NCBI GenBank assembly: GCA_014925825.1
Contig: JACGCK010000001.1
Coordinates: forward strand, 992,001-1,056,000
Origin: Pholiota molesta
Lineage: Eukaryota; Basidiomycota; Agaricomycetes; Agaricales; Strophariaceae
Reading direction: 5' to 3'
Length of the DNA stretch: 64,000 nt
Shown here: positions 34,634 through 47,400 of the stretch, in pieces
How the letters are laid out: every line of letters starts with the position of its first letter
Numbering within the stretch: the first letter of the stretch is position 1
The notes under the pieces: generated by a model
The model's database searches: none
Seen by the model: the letters and a program-made list of their open reading frames with translations, nothing else
Told to the model about the DNA's origin: nothing
Translations under genes and position numbers: made by a program

Positions 34634-35509
34634 ATGCCCCGTCTCTATACCCCTTCGCTTCTCTTCACATCTCTTTCTATTCTTATTCTAGTCTCATCCA
34701 TCGTCAACGCCCATCTAATTGAAGTCTCTGCTGGCAAGAAGGAATGCTTCTTCGAGGACCTCCACGTCCACGACAAGGTTCGTACTTTCGTTCGCGACGC
34801 AGCCACCCAGCCTCACCTGTTCACGAATTTAGATGACTGTAACCTACCAGGTTGGCGAAGGTGGTCACCTTGACATAGACTTTTGGGTACTTCGATATCC
34901 TCCGCCGCTTTCACCACACCGCTCATACAAGTTTTCAGCTGTCAGATCCCACAGGAGCTGTACTTGGCAAGCAAATACGACAATCGACGGGCCAAATAGC
35001 CATTACTGCTGAGAAGGATGGGCGCCATGAATACTGCTTCTCGAATCAAATGAGTGCCATTGCTGACAAGATGGTCAGGTATGTAACGACCTAGGTCCGC
35101 TCCCACCACAGGCTGACCTTCTACACAGCTTCAACGTACACGGCGTCATATATGTCTCAGGAGATGGTTAGCGCAAGAACGATTCCTTCAAGACTACGGG
35201 CGGCTAATAACTTTTCTTTGATAGATATCGTCGCCCCCATTGAACGCGAAATCAGACAACTGTCCGCAGGACTGACGTCAGTAAAGGACGAGCAAGAATA
35301 CATCGTGGTTAGGGAAAGGGCGCATAGGAACACTGCCGAATCTACAAACTCCCGCGTAAAATGGTGGTCAGTACTCCAGACAATTGTGCTGTTCTCTGTG
35401 GTTGCTTGGCAGGTATATTACTTGAAGGTAAGTATACTATTTGTTGCCATGTTAATTCCTTGCTGACATATGTTTCAAGTCCTTCTTTGAAGTGAAACGT
35501 GTAATCTAG
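34634..35509 (+). CDS. EMP24: p24-beta cargo receptor of COPII vesicles
   Basis: The start lies in an ACCATGC context at 34634. The first residues form a signal peptide (LLFTSLSILILVSSIVNA). A GOLD domain follows with its two cysteines (KKECFFEDL and HEYCFSNQM) and the segment VGEGGHLDIDFW. Next come a coiled-coil neck (EREIRQLSAGLTSVKDEQEY), one membrane helix (WWSVLQTIVLFSVVAWQVYY) and a short cytosolic tail SFFEVKRVI. The tail has the diphenylalanine and basic features that bind COPII and COPI coats. The tail sequence fits the beta subfamily (Emp24/TMED2), working as a heteromer with Erv25 between ER and Golgi. About 200 residues in six exons, frame intact. Confidence 0.93.
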
Positions 35510-35864
35510 TTGATATATTGTTGATTTGCACTTTACGACTTTCGTCTCTCTTATGGCTGCTTTCTGAACGGACGCGCCTGAACATACAGTGTGATATCCA
35601 TTGATCACGGAAATAGGGATTCTAAATACTGCGGCCTGAACGTCCGATGGGTATACACAACATAGGATGGTACAGAAGATGCTTGTCAAAGCTAAGAGGA
35701 AATTAGGCATATGGGGGTCGTAAACAAGTGCGAAAACATCGTAAGGGGAGAAATATTAACGATCGGGACGATCAACGAGAACGAAGCTACAAGTACACAA
35801 AATGGCTATCTGGTAATGTGCTTCCCAAATACCCCGAATATAAAAAAAACACAACCCAATCTAC
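35510..35864. other. convergent intergenic region EMP24/KIP3
   Basis: These 355 bp lie between the EMP24 and KIP3 stops. A minus-strand ORF starting at 35710 opens with a signal-peptide-like stretch (MPNFLLALTSIFCTILCC) but runs antisense into the last EMP24 exon, so I treat it as doubtful. Confidence 0.4.
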
Positions 35865-38800
35865 TTAACGCCAGGTAGGCCTGAAGGACTTGCCAGTGGC
35901 ACTTAAGTCCCCGCTAGTGTTTGGATCGAAGATGGCAGATAAATTCGAGACACTCATTGATGACCCGGAGGACTTGATTTTCAGGGAACCACTATTGACA
36001 GATCGAGTCAAGGACGACCTCTTTGGCTTTTTCCCTGGGCTGGCTGAAATGAGCACGCGGCGAGCACTACCTCCTTTGGCGACATCTTCTGGTATTAGCG
36101 GTGGAATTGGGGGAATCATGCTCGACCGGCGCCTCGTTTTCTCATTTCGAACTGGGCCGATATTCGAGCGCCGCCTTCCAGTGGACTTGCTCGTCGAGGC
36201 AGAAAGCACACTCGCCTTCCCCGTTGAAGGCGCGCGCCTGTTTGGCGATGATGGATTACGGTCGCGCACTTTGGGGACGTGTAAATTGCCATCACTACTG
36301 CTAGAATCCTCATTAGAGCTCATTCGGTTAAGATTCATGTCGGATAGTGGTTGATTACGAGTATCTGAGTTCGTCTCATCGTCCTCCTTGAGGCTACCGA
36401 GAGAAGAGCCTTTCGACTTGGCTTTCAAGAAACCTGGGTCCAGGCGACTTGGTCGCGGCCGCCTTGTTGTTCGAGACGAAGTTGATGTGTTCAGAGAGTT
36501 GGAAGAGGAGATTGAAGCAGACATGAAGCTCATGCTCATGCTATCATCGGTCCTCTCATTATCGTCTTCCCAGTCACTCTCCGACCCAAGAGCAGAAGCT
36601 GGTCTTGAAAGAGGAGATGGTGCACGCAGCGAAGGTTTGGTGGAAGCAGGTACAGCATCCGAAGCGGGGCTAGCAGGGATGACTTGGAGGACCACTGTCG
36701 TGGTGGCAGATCTGCCACCGTCATCGATGCTCCCTTGTCCTGCTTCATCACGCCATTGTACGTTTTTAGCAGATTTCACAACCTTCTTCTCCTTTTCAGG
36801 AGCTCGTCGATATGGTTGCGACACAAGGCTAGATCGTAGCGATTTTCGTGGTGACTTGTGTGAGCGACGAGGAGGTGAGGCTGAGATAGATGTGTCTCCA
36901 TACGCTGACAAGCGACGAGAGCCACTAGATCTGGGTAATCCTGATCCTAGCTGTTGCTGTTGAAGTATAGGAGGGCCTGAGCTAACGCGTCTCATAAACG
37001 TAGCACCATAATTCTGGAAGTTGTCGAACATAGAAGACTCGATGTGCTCCTTGACGATGTAGGATTCAGTCGAGTGCCCTAGAAGCTGTTTGAAGGTGTC
37101 GTCATTCTTTTCCCGCATGTTCTCTAACGTCTTGGCGATCTTTTTGGCTGATGCCGCTCTGTCTTCTTCCGTGTCCGGTGGGTTGTTGAGTACATGTGCC
37201 GCTTCACCAACCAACACAGTACACCTTCCAAGCATCCCAACAAGTTTGACCATGACGTCCGCCATATCGGTCACTGCTTCTCGCATAGCTTCGCCTTCGC
37301 TCTCGGCCTTGAGCTTCTCGATGGTGGCCTTGTGGAAGGATGTCTCGAGCTTCACGTTTTCGTGGCTGACTTCATCGAGCTTTTCAGACTTGCGTTCAGA
37401 AACAGCTCGCATCGTAGCGTCGAACATGGCATTGGAATTTGAGGATCGCTGAAGACGAATATTCAACGCCGAACCAGGTTTTACGACCTCCTCTTCAGGA
37501 CCGGCCAGAGCCTTGAGTAGCGCATACTCTCCTTGAGACGCGCTTGAACCATCGGCTGAATCTATCTGAGCAAGACGAGCTTGGATGGCGTCGAGTTTGA
37601 CTTTCGCACCGTAAGCTTTCCAGAGCAAATTGCCCCGTCGATGATGGAAGATTTGGTTGTTCCATCTTGCCTTGAACGTCTTTTCGGGATCGTTCGACCT
37701 CTGCTTTTGCTTCCATTTTCTTGCGAGCGTGGACATCCTGCTCAGAGGTTCGCTTGCCAGCCAGTTTTGCTTTCAATTCAGCGATCTCGATATTGAGCCT
37801 GTTGATGGCCTCGACATAGCGTCCGACATGGCGGTCAACGTTTACAACATTTCTTGTAACGACCTTTGTCTTGATCTTCGTGGCTCGTTCCGCATACACG
37901 AGCGTATTGTGGGTATCATCGAAATGATTTGAGGTAGGGGCTATGCAGACAATCATAACCGTCTTACAATTACCACCCAAGGAGAATTTCAGTAAACGAG
38001 TGAGCTTGCTGTTCCGGTAGGGTACATGGCGGATAGCGCCGCCGCTCTCGCAGAGAGCATTGATGCAATTGCCCAGGGCCAAAAGTGACTTGTTGATATT
38101 GGCTCCTTCCACCATTCGTTGCCCCATGTTGGTTGTAGCAGCTGCGCGTTCACTCCCGGCAAGATCAATGATAGAAAGAGTGGCCATCGTCCTTGTTTCA
38201 GTAATAGCAGCTGTTCGCGGTGACTGGGTGACATGGACCTGGAGCACAGCGTGTGATCGGGAGCTCGTCTCGTTAGCATGGGTGGGGCTCTGTGTTCGCC
38301 TGAGATTGCCTTGCAGCACAATCTCTTTGACTTCTTCGGCTGTTCTTGGCTTCATCTCGACCAAACCGACGACTTTCACTGTCTTATCTTCCCGGATAGA
38401 CAATCCTCCGCGCTGGGTTACCGAACCAGGTTCAGCTAGCAAATCACGGATCTCCTCGTTGTATATTTCCAAAAAGGTGACCATAACCTCGACGTTCCAT
38501 TCTTCTGACCGGTCTTGAATTCGCTCGAATAAGTCTGCCATTGTTAAGTAGATTATTCCGGGATCAGCGTCGGTACCACTGATTGTGTGGGTTTTACCGC
38601 AGCCAGTCGCCTAGGAATTTGTGTGCAAATGAAAGTCAGAAAGATCAAAAGCAAATAAAGTCGTGTACTCACCCCATAGGCAAACACCGTCGCGTTGAAT
38701 CCATCCAGGAGGCCTTGTAGAAGTGGTTGTGATGTAGCCTCATACACATCTTGCTGCCGTGCTTCGTGACCAAAAACACGATCAAACATAAAACGTCTGT

Positions 38801-39126
38801 CCTTGTAGCGCTTTGTGCCTGGTGGCATAAATCCGCGCTCCATAAACGCCTTTGCCCGGTCCTTCTCGTCGGGATCGAACGTCAGGATCCGGTCGTCCAC
38901 GATTTGAACGACGTCTCGTAAAACAGCCGTGTTTACAACCTTCGCCGGGGTAGATAGCGTGCCATCTCCCCTAATGGACGTGTCATAGCAAGGATCTGGA
39001 AGACGCGCAGCCTCCCATGATGTTGGGGGTCGCACGCGAACTGTAGGACGTCAGTTGTTTGAAGGGCGGAGTAACAAAGGCTAGATTGAAAGCACCTGCG
39101 ACGGTGATGGAGCCAGCGGCAACCAT
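35865..39126 (-). CDS. KIP3: Kinesin-8 motor (Kip3 family)
   Basis: A protein of about 1,000 residues. The first exon is short (MVAAGSITVA, 39126). Exon 2 starts VRVRPPTSWEAARLPDP and carries the kinesin-8 insert GFMPPGTKRYKDRRFMFDRV. The P-loop GATGCGKTHT spans an intron. Switch I is NETSSRSHAV, switch II is DLAGSERAAAT, and HVPYRNSKLTRLLKFSLGG follows. The neck (NVVNVDRHVGRYVEAINRL) leads into coiled coil and a long Ser/Arg-rich tail ending GKSFRPTWR. Kip3 motors walk to microtubule plus ends and shorten them, setting spindle length and nuclear position. Two frame breaks about 25 bp apart (near 37658 and 37635) in the neck coiled coil are each fixed by one base. Confidence 0.93.
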
Positions 39127-39357
39127 GGTAAAAGTGTGTCAGAGCGTTCGAGTTGTTGTGTGGATTATAAGGAAGGGGTTGGCGGAGTCGTCGCGGAAGG
39201 GAGGAGGAGAGTTGATTTGGAGTTCACGTCGCAACCCAAATTCGTAAAACTGAACCATCAGCGTGTTTCTGTCACGTGCTCGCGACCATCCATTGCGATC
39301 TTATCTGTTGCCTCTTTCGACTACGCCTTCCTTGCGCATTCCTCTACATCCTTCGCC
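39127..39357. promoter_or_regulatory. divergent KIP3/URA4 promoter with an E-box
   Basis: The 231 bp between two start codons contain GTCACGTG (CACGTG at 39273-39278), the canonical bHLH/Cbf1-type site, 80 bp upstream of URA4. A related GTCACATG element occurs upstream of UBA1 and between LYS12 and CDT2. Confidence 0.4.
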
Positions 39358-40645
39358 ATGTCTATCGCCATCCCATCGCCTGCAGACTTCCATGTCCATC
39401 TCCGCCAGGGATCTGTCTCTGAACTAATTGTTCCTCATGTGCGGAAAGGAGGCTTTGATCTTGCATATGTTATGGTGCGCGAGACGCGCTTCGATTTACT
39501 GGTCCAGTTTTGAGATCTGAATATGACAAAAAGCCAAACTTGAAGCCACCGATTACCACTACGGAACAAGCCCTGAAGTACAAGGCAGATCTTGAGAGGA
39601 TCGATCCTAATGTCGAATATCTGATGACTTTATATCTTTCCCCTGATCTCACTCCTGATGAAATCAGGAAAGCAAAGAAGGCTGGTATTGCTGGTGTGTT
39701 TGATTTCACTTTTGCTGCATCTCTTTGGTGATTAACTCTTCATAGGCGTCAAGTCGTATCCTCGTGGTGTAACGACGAATTCCGATGGAGGTATCGAATC
39801 ATATGAGACCTATTATCCTATCTTCGAAGCTATGCAAGAAGTTGACATGGTCCTCAATCTTCATGGAGAAGTGCCTTCGGATGCCGATGCGGTTAGCTCT
39901 TCGGCTTCATTGGTTTTTTTTTTGAAACGTTAATAATCTCTCAGAACATCCATGTCCTCAACGCTGAACCAAGCTTCTTACCCCACCTCTTCAAAATCCA
40001 CGCAGCATTCCCTTCCCTCCGCATCGTTCTCGAACACGCAACAACCAGAGCCGCAGTTGAAGCTGTAAAACAATGCGGGCCAACTGTCGCTTGCTCCATA
40101 ACAGCTCATCACCTTGCTCTCATCGTTGATGATTGGGCGGGCCAGTCGTGGAATTTCTGCAAGCCTGTGGCCAAATTTCCTGACGACCGTCGCGCACTCC
40201 GGGATGTGGTTAAAGAAGGTTAGTGTAATTCTTCACATAACACACACTTTATCAATAACAGTAACCATTATTCTGAAGGGCACCCTCGATTCTTCCTTGG
40301 TTCTGACTCGGCACCTCATCCTCCGCATGCTAAATCAACTAGCACACCCACTCATGCCTGTGCTGCGGGTGTTTATACTTCTCCTATCCTTCTCCTCTAG
40401 TGGCCCATCTCCTGGAATCTTTCGGAGCTCTCGATAAACTGGAAGGCTTTGTCAGTAAAAATGGGCGAGCATTTTATAAATATCCCATCGAAGTCCAAAA
40501 GCATGCAAGGGCTGTAGTTACTTTGCAGAGGACATCTCCAGGAAAATTGGTCGATGAAAAATATGTGTTGGAGAATGACAGTCTAGTGCCTTTCTGGGCA
40601 GGAAAGGAGATTGGATGGCAAGTTGTGGAGGAAGATACTAACTGA
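39358..40645 (+). CDS. URA4: Dihydroorotase
   Basis: The start is MSIAIPSPADFHVHLRQGSV, where HVHLR supplies the first two zinc ligands. The order of active-site motifs is complete: GVKSYPRGVTTNSDGG (carboxylated Lys), VLNLHGEVP, IVLEHATT, ACSITAHHLAL and GSDSAPHPPHAKS (catalytic Asp). It ends VVEEDTN after about 350 residues. The enzyme closes carbamoyl-aspartate to dihydroorotate, step three of pyrimidine synthesis, in the cytosol. It has four short introns. One frame break near 40393 (SPILL to PLVAHLLESF) is corrected by one base. It is a single-domain URA4-type enzyme, not fused to CAD. Confidence 0.95.
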
Positions 40646-40775
40646 GAGCGCACTCTCAAGACAATTTGGAATTATATTATATGTACTGATATAAATGCGG
40701 ATCTCCGAAATCATCAACTTTTTTGTATACACGACATTAAATAAAAAGTAAGATACTAAGTATGTATCAAGCTTA

Positions 40776-42027
40776 TCAAAGCTTGTATACTTCATTGGAT
40801 CGGTATCCCATATTTCCAAGGATACCTGCAACCGCACCCTGAGAAAGATTGCGCCCAAAAGGTCCGCAATAGCGCCTATCATACTGTAAAATATGTTAGC
40901 ATCTTCAGCAGAAACATAGGAAAAAATCTTACGGCTCTGGCCCGCATACGAGGAACATAGTTCGGGGCTTAACTTCTTCCTTCGGAGAGGATTTGCTGGA
41001 CAATTCTCCTCCACCACGATTTTGGCTGCTCTTCAGATTTATGTAGACATCGCTTCAGGCTTGATTCCGTGATTCTTCCCACATTGATTTTTTCAATTGG
41101 TACAGGAGCTTCGGAGCTGTCCAGTTCATCCACAAAAATATGCAGTTTAAATTTATCCGGATTTCGCGATGCGAACGCTATCATAGGTTCTAGGATAGTG
41201 GGCGGAGGGAGCTCTGCAGGATTCCGCGAAGAGTGTAGCAAGGTAAACCGCGTGAATGATGTTGAAGGAGACTTTGAAATGACGTTGTTGAACAATTGAA
41301 CAAAGGGTGTAATACCGGTTCCACCTGATATCTATGGTTTATCAGAATACAGTGGACGGATGTAAAGAAAAAGCATACTTACCATCACAACCTCGTCCCA
41401 TGTATCATCCTTCCAAGGCCAGGTTGATAATGGTCCACGAACTTCAATGCTCTCTCCTGCAGATTTCGAATGAAGCCATCGGCCGACTTCACCCTTAGGG
41501 TATTTTTTAATCCAAAACAACATGTCGCCGTTGCTGTCTACACCATTTAATGGCGTATATGCCCTTTCGACTTGGATATCATCGTCCTTGATGTATATCG
41601 ACCATATTGACGCGTCGCTTTCACCTTTCAAGTGCCGAAGATGGGGAGGAGCAACAATCTTCAGGAGCTTGGTATCAGGGCCTGATGGTTCTGTGGAGGC
41701 CAGTTTGGTTGGCACATACTGCGTAGGAGACACTTTGGTGGGCACCAGAGGGGGGTCTATGATGTTGGGATCATCAAGGAAGAAATATACCGAGAATCCA
41801 GCTGCGAATGCAGTTAATATCCTCACGATCCGTCCGCGTATTGGCTCTGTTGGCTCGAATAGACGAACAGGTTCCTGTTTGACTGGAGGCAGGTCGGGGG
41901 GTGGCTCTGATTCAAAGAGTGGATGGGGTTTTTGAGTCTTGGTAGACTTTCGTGTGCTTTTCCATGCTTTGAGGGACGGAGAACGCGAGGGTGGACGGAC
42001 GGCAGTCCTAACGAGGGTCCTCCACAT
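40776..42027 (-). CDS. NADH-cytochrome b5 reductase-like flavoprotein
   Basis: The N-terminus MWRTLVRTAVRPPSRSPSLK is basic and Ser-rich, like a mitochondrial presequence. A Pro-rich stretch follows, then a single membrane helix (ILTAFAAGFSVYFFLDD). The ferredoxin-reductase fold has the FAD motif VERAYTPLNG, GRWLHSKSAGESIEVRGP, and the nucleotide motif ISGGTGITPFVQL. Its C-terminal motifs are TMFLVCGPEP and PFGRNLSQGAVAGIL, and it ends SNEVYKL. This fits an inner-membrane-anchored cytochrome-b5-reductase-like enzyme rather than the microsomal form, whose domain order is similar. The frame breaks near 40864 (one missing G) and somewhere in 40985-41030 (two bases missing or one extra). The electron acceptor is unknown. 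Confidence 0.8.
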
Positions 42028-42269
42028 CTTCGTTCAAGTCTCTTGCTTGGCGGCCCGCCACGAGGAACGGCAGTGCCAAGCAGCGGCAAACAACCCCTGT
42101 CTATAAGGCCTTCGCGCAACTTCGCCGTTGTCCGTATTGCTGGCGCGTCAGGCCAACTAGAAGTTGCCCGCCCATATATTTCTTTCCTTAGTGTCCTTGA
42201 AGGACCCACAGGCCTTTTGCTTTTGCTTTCTTTATTCAAAACAAACTATAGTTTCCTTCTCTGTTCACA

Positions 42270-44190
42270 ATGGCCTTATGGGAGTCCCCATGCCACGGAA
42301 CTAATTTCACTCTTGGATCTCTGATGCACTCGACGACGCCTCCATCTACGAACACATATCCTACTATTACCACTCCCTTGATTCTGCCCAGAGACTGGCC
42401 CGACAATTATTATCTGCCTTCGACATCAGACCCTTTCTGCGATAACTATGATTTTCAATCAAATCATCTGGAAACTCTCGTTTGCCCTCTGGAATCGTCC
42501 CATCGCTGGCTGGACTGGGAATAAAAAACGTAGACTTGGACAAAGAGTTGAAAACAAAGACTTCAAGTTTTCGCCTTATAGTCTGGATGGCTTTTACGCG
42601 GTCCCGCCTCAGGACTCTCGCCGTCATAACCATCGAAACTATAGGACAGACTCGGTCTATGATATTGGCGGTGGATACGATGGACTATCTGCATTGCAAC
42701 AATCGGATTTTACCTCTGTGCTTAACTCCCCTTGGTCGTTTTCGGCAATTCTCAGAGCTGCTGAATTTGCTGCGAATAATGCTACTTCCGAAATAGACCC
42801 ATGTCTGGCCTCAGAGCCAGGACTGGACCCTTCTGCTCTCACTTCCCAGCTATTGAATGGATCAGAACTCGTTGATACTGGAGATGAAGAATCCAACTGG
42901 TCTTTTGAAAAGCTTTCCGCTGCAGCAGGACTTTCCGTGCCGATTTTGCTGCCCAGATATCTGCCACAGCGGAGACCACTCTTAGGCGAATGGGAACGAA
43001 ATCGATCTTGATGGCTCGGCATCCTCATCTTTAGGAACTATTGCAGACTACACTGCTGTGGGCGCATTTGATGGTGTCAACGAATCCCTAATATGGCCTC
43101 CAGTTGCAACTGTGCGGTCAGAATTACCTTTGCCTCTGGCTGATATCAACATGCGATCTTTGGATTTGGCTTGGAACATGAGCTGCGTTGGAGTCAACCC
43201 TGCAGATATTTTGCCTAATTCACAACATGTTTTACCTGTCTCACAGTCGCCATCCTCGTTGGTTCATGATGTTCCTGAAAATCCCCCAGTACTAGATGTT
43301 TTATCGATAATGTTCCCTCTCAGGTCAATTTTATGCCGAGCTTCGATTTCGATTTGGATCAATCTATTTACGGCCAGGTCCTGGATCGCCATACCAAGGA
43401 CCTTGTGCTTTACCTCTACTCAAACATACTTCTCGCAATCAAGGGAGTGATGACGATGCCTTCCAGAGTCCGTCCAGTTCAGAATATTCGCCTTTTCTAC
43501 AACCCTTAGGTTCCAAGAGGAGCCACTCGTCTCGCACCAACCGTGCAAAGGCAAAGCTTCTCAGAACCAAGATCCGGAGACATCTTCCTGGAATACATAA
43601 ATGACGTCGACCAACAACATTTGCCTCCCGTCAATCTGGGCACGCCAGTCTTCGACGCACATCGAGGCATCCATATCGAAGACCTCAAGGCCAAAGCTGA
43701 ACGATACAGGCTTCGCAACCAAGGCCGAGATTATGATAAGCGTTGGCTGATCTCGTTTGCTGGAAAGCTAACAGCGAGGGGCGAGCTTCTTGACGAGTTT
43801 CGATGCTATGTTACGGGCTGTAAGCAGGTCAACAAGAGGCGAGATCATATATTAATCCATGTTGGGGCCCATCTTGATCAGAGACCGTTCAAATGCCTGC
43901 ATTGGTAACTTTCGCTTTCTATATTCGCTGGAATCCTGTTAATTGACACCTTTGATTCATAAAGCACCGCCCGGTTCTTACGAAAGAACGAATGCAAACG
44001 TCACGAACTCAGTCATACCGGGATCCGCCCCTTTTCTTGTCATCTCTGTCCTCTACCAGCGACTAGTACGTTTGTTCGACAAGATTTGCTCAAACGACAC
44101 ATGAAACGGACCCATCGACAAGAACCCAAGTCGAATAAAGAAAACGAGGAGCCCATTCGCCCGAAGAAACGGGCTAGAGCTAGATATTGA
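42270..44190 (+). CDS. C2H2 zinc-finger transcription factor (frame heavily broken)
   Basis: The start MALWESPCHGTNF at 42270 opens a long acidic, Ser-rich activation-like region. The DNA-binding part lies at the C-terminus: FRCYVTGCKQVNKRRDHILIH, FKCLHCTARFLRKNECKRH and FSCHLCPLPATSTF...KRHMKRTH. That is two to three C2H2 fingers interrupted by an intron near 43908-43965. It ends in a basic tail (RPKKRARARY). Between 42525 and 43550 the frame shifts at least five times (near 42527, 42560, 42945, 42993, and once or more in 43320-43600). Most shifts are repaired by one added base. The gene has no recognisable orthologue name; DNA binding is inferred from the fingers. Confidence 0.7.
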
Positions 44191-44493
44191 GAATATAATA
44201 AGGATAGGGGTATAGGGATGTCTGCATAATCTATCTACAACTAAATGGGTCATAAAAAAGGAATGTATTATATATATCAATACTTGTACAGGAACAGGCA
44301 TAAATAAAGCGAGAAAGCGGATGAGAACATGTTTAATGCCAGCGAGAAGTTGATAGAGGATGCGAATGGTATAGCGACTATGTAGTAAAAACAGATCTAG
44401 ATTGCATGTGAATAGTGTCCTGTCCTTGAACCTTGAAAATCATGAAAACGGAATATGTGCACTGCACGTATATAATGCATCAAGAAGAAACTG
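44191..44493. other. convergent intergenic region
   Basis: These 303 bp separate the stop of the zinc-finger gene and the stop of the GAR-domain gene. They are A/T-rich with no coding signal; 3' UTRs are expected. Confidence 0.5.
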
Positions 44494-47400
44494 TCATGGC
44501 CTCCAAACGGATGTCCGAGCAGGCGTATTTGATAGAGAAGTCCGACCGCGATGAGAAGACTTGGCTGGTGTTACAGGCCGGAGAAGAGAGAGGTTCTGAT
44601 CAGGATCTGCTCGTCTCATGAATTGAAGAGGTGTTAACGGTGAACTGCCACGCTGGGAGAGCGGAGACGATTGTAGTGATTTTGGGCTTTGACCGCTTGG
44701 GGTCACAAGGGCAAAAGATGGTATGAATTGTTCTGTTGGCTCTGGCGTTTGAGGAGCTCGTGGAGGAGAAAGGGACTCGCGTGCTTCCAATAGCGTGGCT
44801 GAACTGATCCATTTCTCTGTTTGTCCACCTGGACGTGGTGGAGAGCCAGGCCCAGGAGCAATGCGAAAGCTATCTGCGAAATGGTCTTTGATGAACCTGT
44901 GGTGCTTCAGTCAGCTGGTTCCAAAGATTATCTGGGTCTATAGGCTTCTTACCTTGAAAGTTCAGTCCAACCTCCACCCACTCGGACCATGACAGTTTGA
45001 GATCTCAATATCCGGCAAAAGCAAAGTTTAGGGTCCTGATTACCGATCCAATACTTTCCACTTTGGTCGCGCCAAGTTTCAGTAATACCTTCAATGTTGA
45101 TACCAACTTCAAGCTGGTTGACGACGTCACCAACAGCGACATCCACTTGCTTTTGGGATCGGCGATGTATTTCTTTCTCACAGGAGGGGTCGGCTTCTTG
45201 TGAGAGTTACTGGATCGCGGAAGAATGGATGATAAGGAATCCCTCGGGGCACGACCCCAAGTAGATGGATTGATCGACGAACGGGAAAGGCCCATGGATG
45301 AATGCGAAAAGGAAGATGTCTCTGAGATGGAAGGCGAAATACCACGTGAAGTTTGACTGTTCAGACGGAACCGTGACGGGGTCAACGAAGGCCGGCGAGC
45401 AAGCGGTGGCATAGGATTGGATGTTGAAAGACTCGCGGTCCGTTGTCGCGATGCAAATGTTGAGCCGTATAATGAAGAATTGAGAGGTCCTGAGACAGAA
45501 CGAGTGGTTGAAGTGGTGGATGAACGGCTCATGGAACGCGTGGCTTCACTTGGCATAGGTATAGGCTTATTAACAGGGCCTGATACAGACCTAGTGGTTG
45601 AGGCACTGGATATGCGACTAGTTGAGCGGTTAGCAGTGTCATTTGCGTTGGATACAACGCGGCGAGGTTTAGTGAGAGGAGGTGGAGCGAGCATTTTACC
45701 CTTTGAGGCTTGAGAACCAGATACTGATGACGCCGAGAGATGGGAGTATGAAGATGACTTGCTGCCACCGCGACGATGTGTAGATGGAGGAAATGCTGAT
45801 ACATTGCTTTCGCGACCAGAGCTGGTCCTGCTGATGACACTACTCGGTCTGGATTTCTTCCCATTCATTCGATCGTAGGCCATTTCATGTAACTCGTCCC
45901 AAGCTTGTTGAATGCGAGAATGCTCGGATATCGCTCGATGATCAGTTGCAACGGGTGCAAATTTCAGAACCATGTCTTCGAGGAGATTTTTGGTAAAGGT
46001 AAGTCGGGCTGAAAGTTGTTCTTCAGGCAAGGCTGTCGACACACTGTTATGTGTTGAAGATAAGATAAGTGGAACCATGGGATAACTGTCGACATGTTCA
46101 AGTAGATCACTCAGGGCTGCGTCGCAAGACTGAATAACCATAAAGAGTTCGACCAATTTATAGATTTTCTCCAGGGAGATTTCAGATTCTTTCACCTCTG
46201 CCCTCAAAGACTTGAGCTCGCGATTGACACTCTTATCCTCGACATTGGTGGGGAGTTCCTCGATTTCCGCCGAAACAGACAGAAATGCATCACGCATCTT
46301 CTTGAATTGTTCCTCAGTCGGAAGATTTGTGGAATTTCTCGATGGAAGAAGAGCTTCAGCGATGCAAATAGAGCGCAGACGTTTTCGTAATGCGAGCAGT
46401 TGTGTTTGTAGATCTATGAGATCCTGTTCCTGTTGGGTAGACGACACTGCGGGGGCCCTTAATATACCGAATACATCTGATATTCGTAATAGGTCAAAAA
46501 TGTAAAATCTTATGAATAGAAATGGGCTTGCCTTCCTCGGGGCCCTTCTGATTGTTATCTTCAATGCAAACGTTCATTTTGTCGGAATTTGTGGTCGCCG
46601 AACTTTCGTGGTTCTTGATAATCTCCCCAGAGTTCGTAGCTTGTGTCATTTCTGCCTGGAGAGTTCGTTCCCGAGTAATTCTTTCTTCTTCGAGATCTTC
46701 AGCGAGTTTCCTAGCCTCCTGTTCTAGACGCTTCTTTTCAGCGCGCTCAAGTTCTATCTGCCGCCCTTTTTCTTCTGCAAGTTTTAAGGCCAGTACATGC
46801 TGCTCCGCAAGGAGTTCTGCATATCCTCTCGCCTCTTTCTCGGCGCGCTCTTTTTCTGCACCGTCAATCTCTGCACGACGTGCGCGCTCTTCAGCGAGTT
46901 GCTGCAACTCCGAATATCTTCGTACGAGTTCTTCTTCATGTTCTTTGGCCTCTTTCTCTACTCTGTGCTTACTGGCTCGTTCCATTTCAGCCTGAGTTGC
47001 GTTTTCCTGGGCTAGGGCTTCCATTTCCAATTGCTTCTTGGCGAGTTCTTCCATTTCATGCCTTTGACGATTTGCTAGATCTGAGGTCACCAATTCACGT
47101 TCAGCATGTAAGCGGCGTTCCTCTTCTAATTGCTCCTCCGTTTTGCGTAGTTTCTCGAGTGCATCAATCCGCTCCTGGTCTAAGCGAGCCCTTTCGGTCT
47201 CTTCTTGGGCTAGCCGTTCCTCTTCTGCTTTGATACGTGCGAGTTCTGCTTGTCGCTGTAATTCCTTGAGACGTCGCTCCTCAGCCTTGGTTGCCTCTTG
47301 TTCAACACGTCGCTGTTCAGCGGCTACCATCAGCTGCCGTTGTCTTTCCGCTTCTTGTTCGCGTTCTTCGGCCAACTTCTTTTCAAGCAACCGCCGTCTT

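Noticed and set aside
45417..45713. 98-codon plus-strand ORF opposite the GAR gene
   Set aside because: Shadow of the Ser/Thr/Arg-rich linker on the minus strand.
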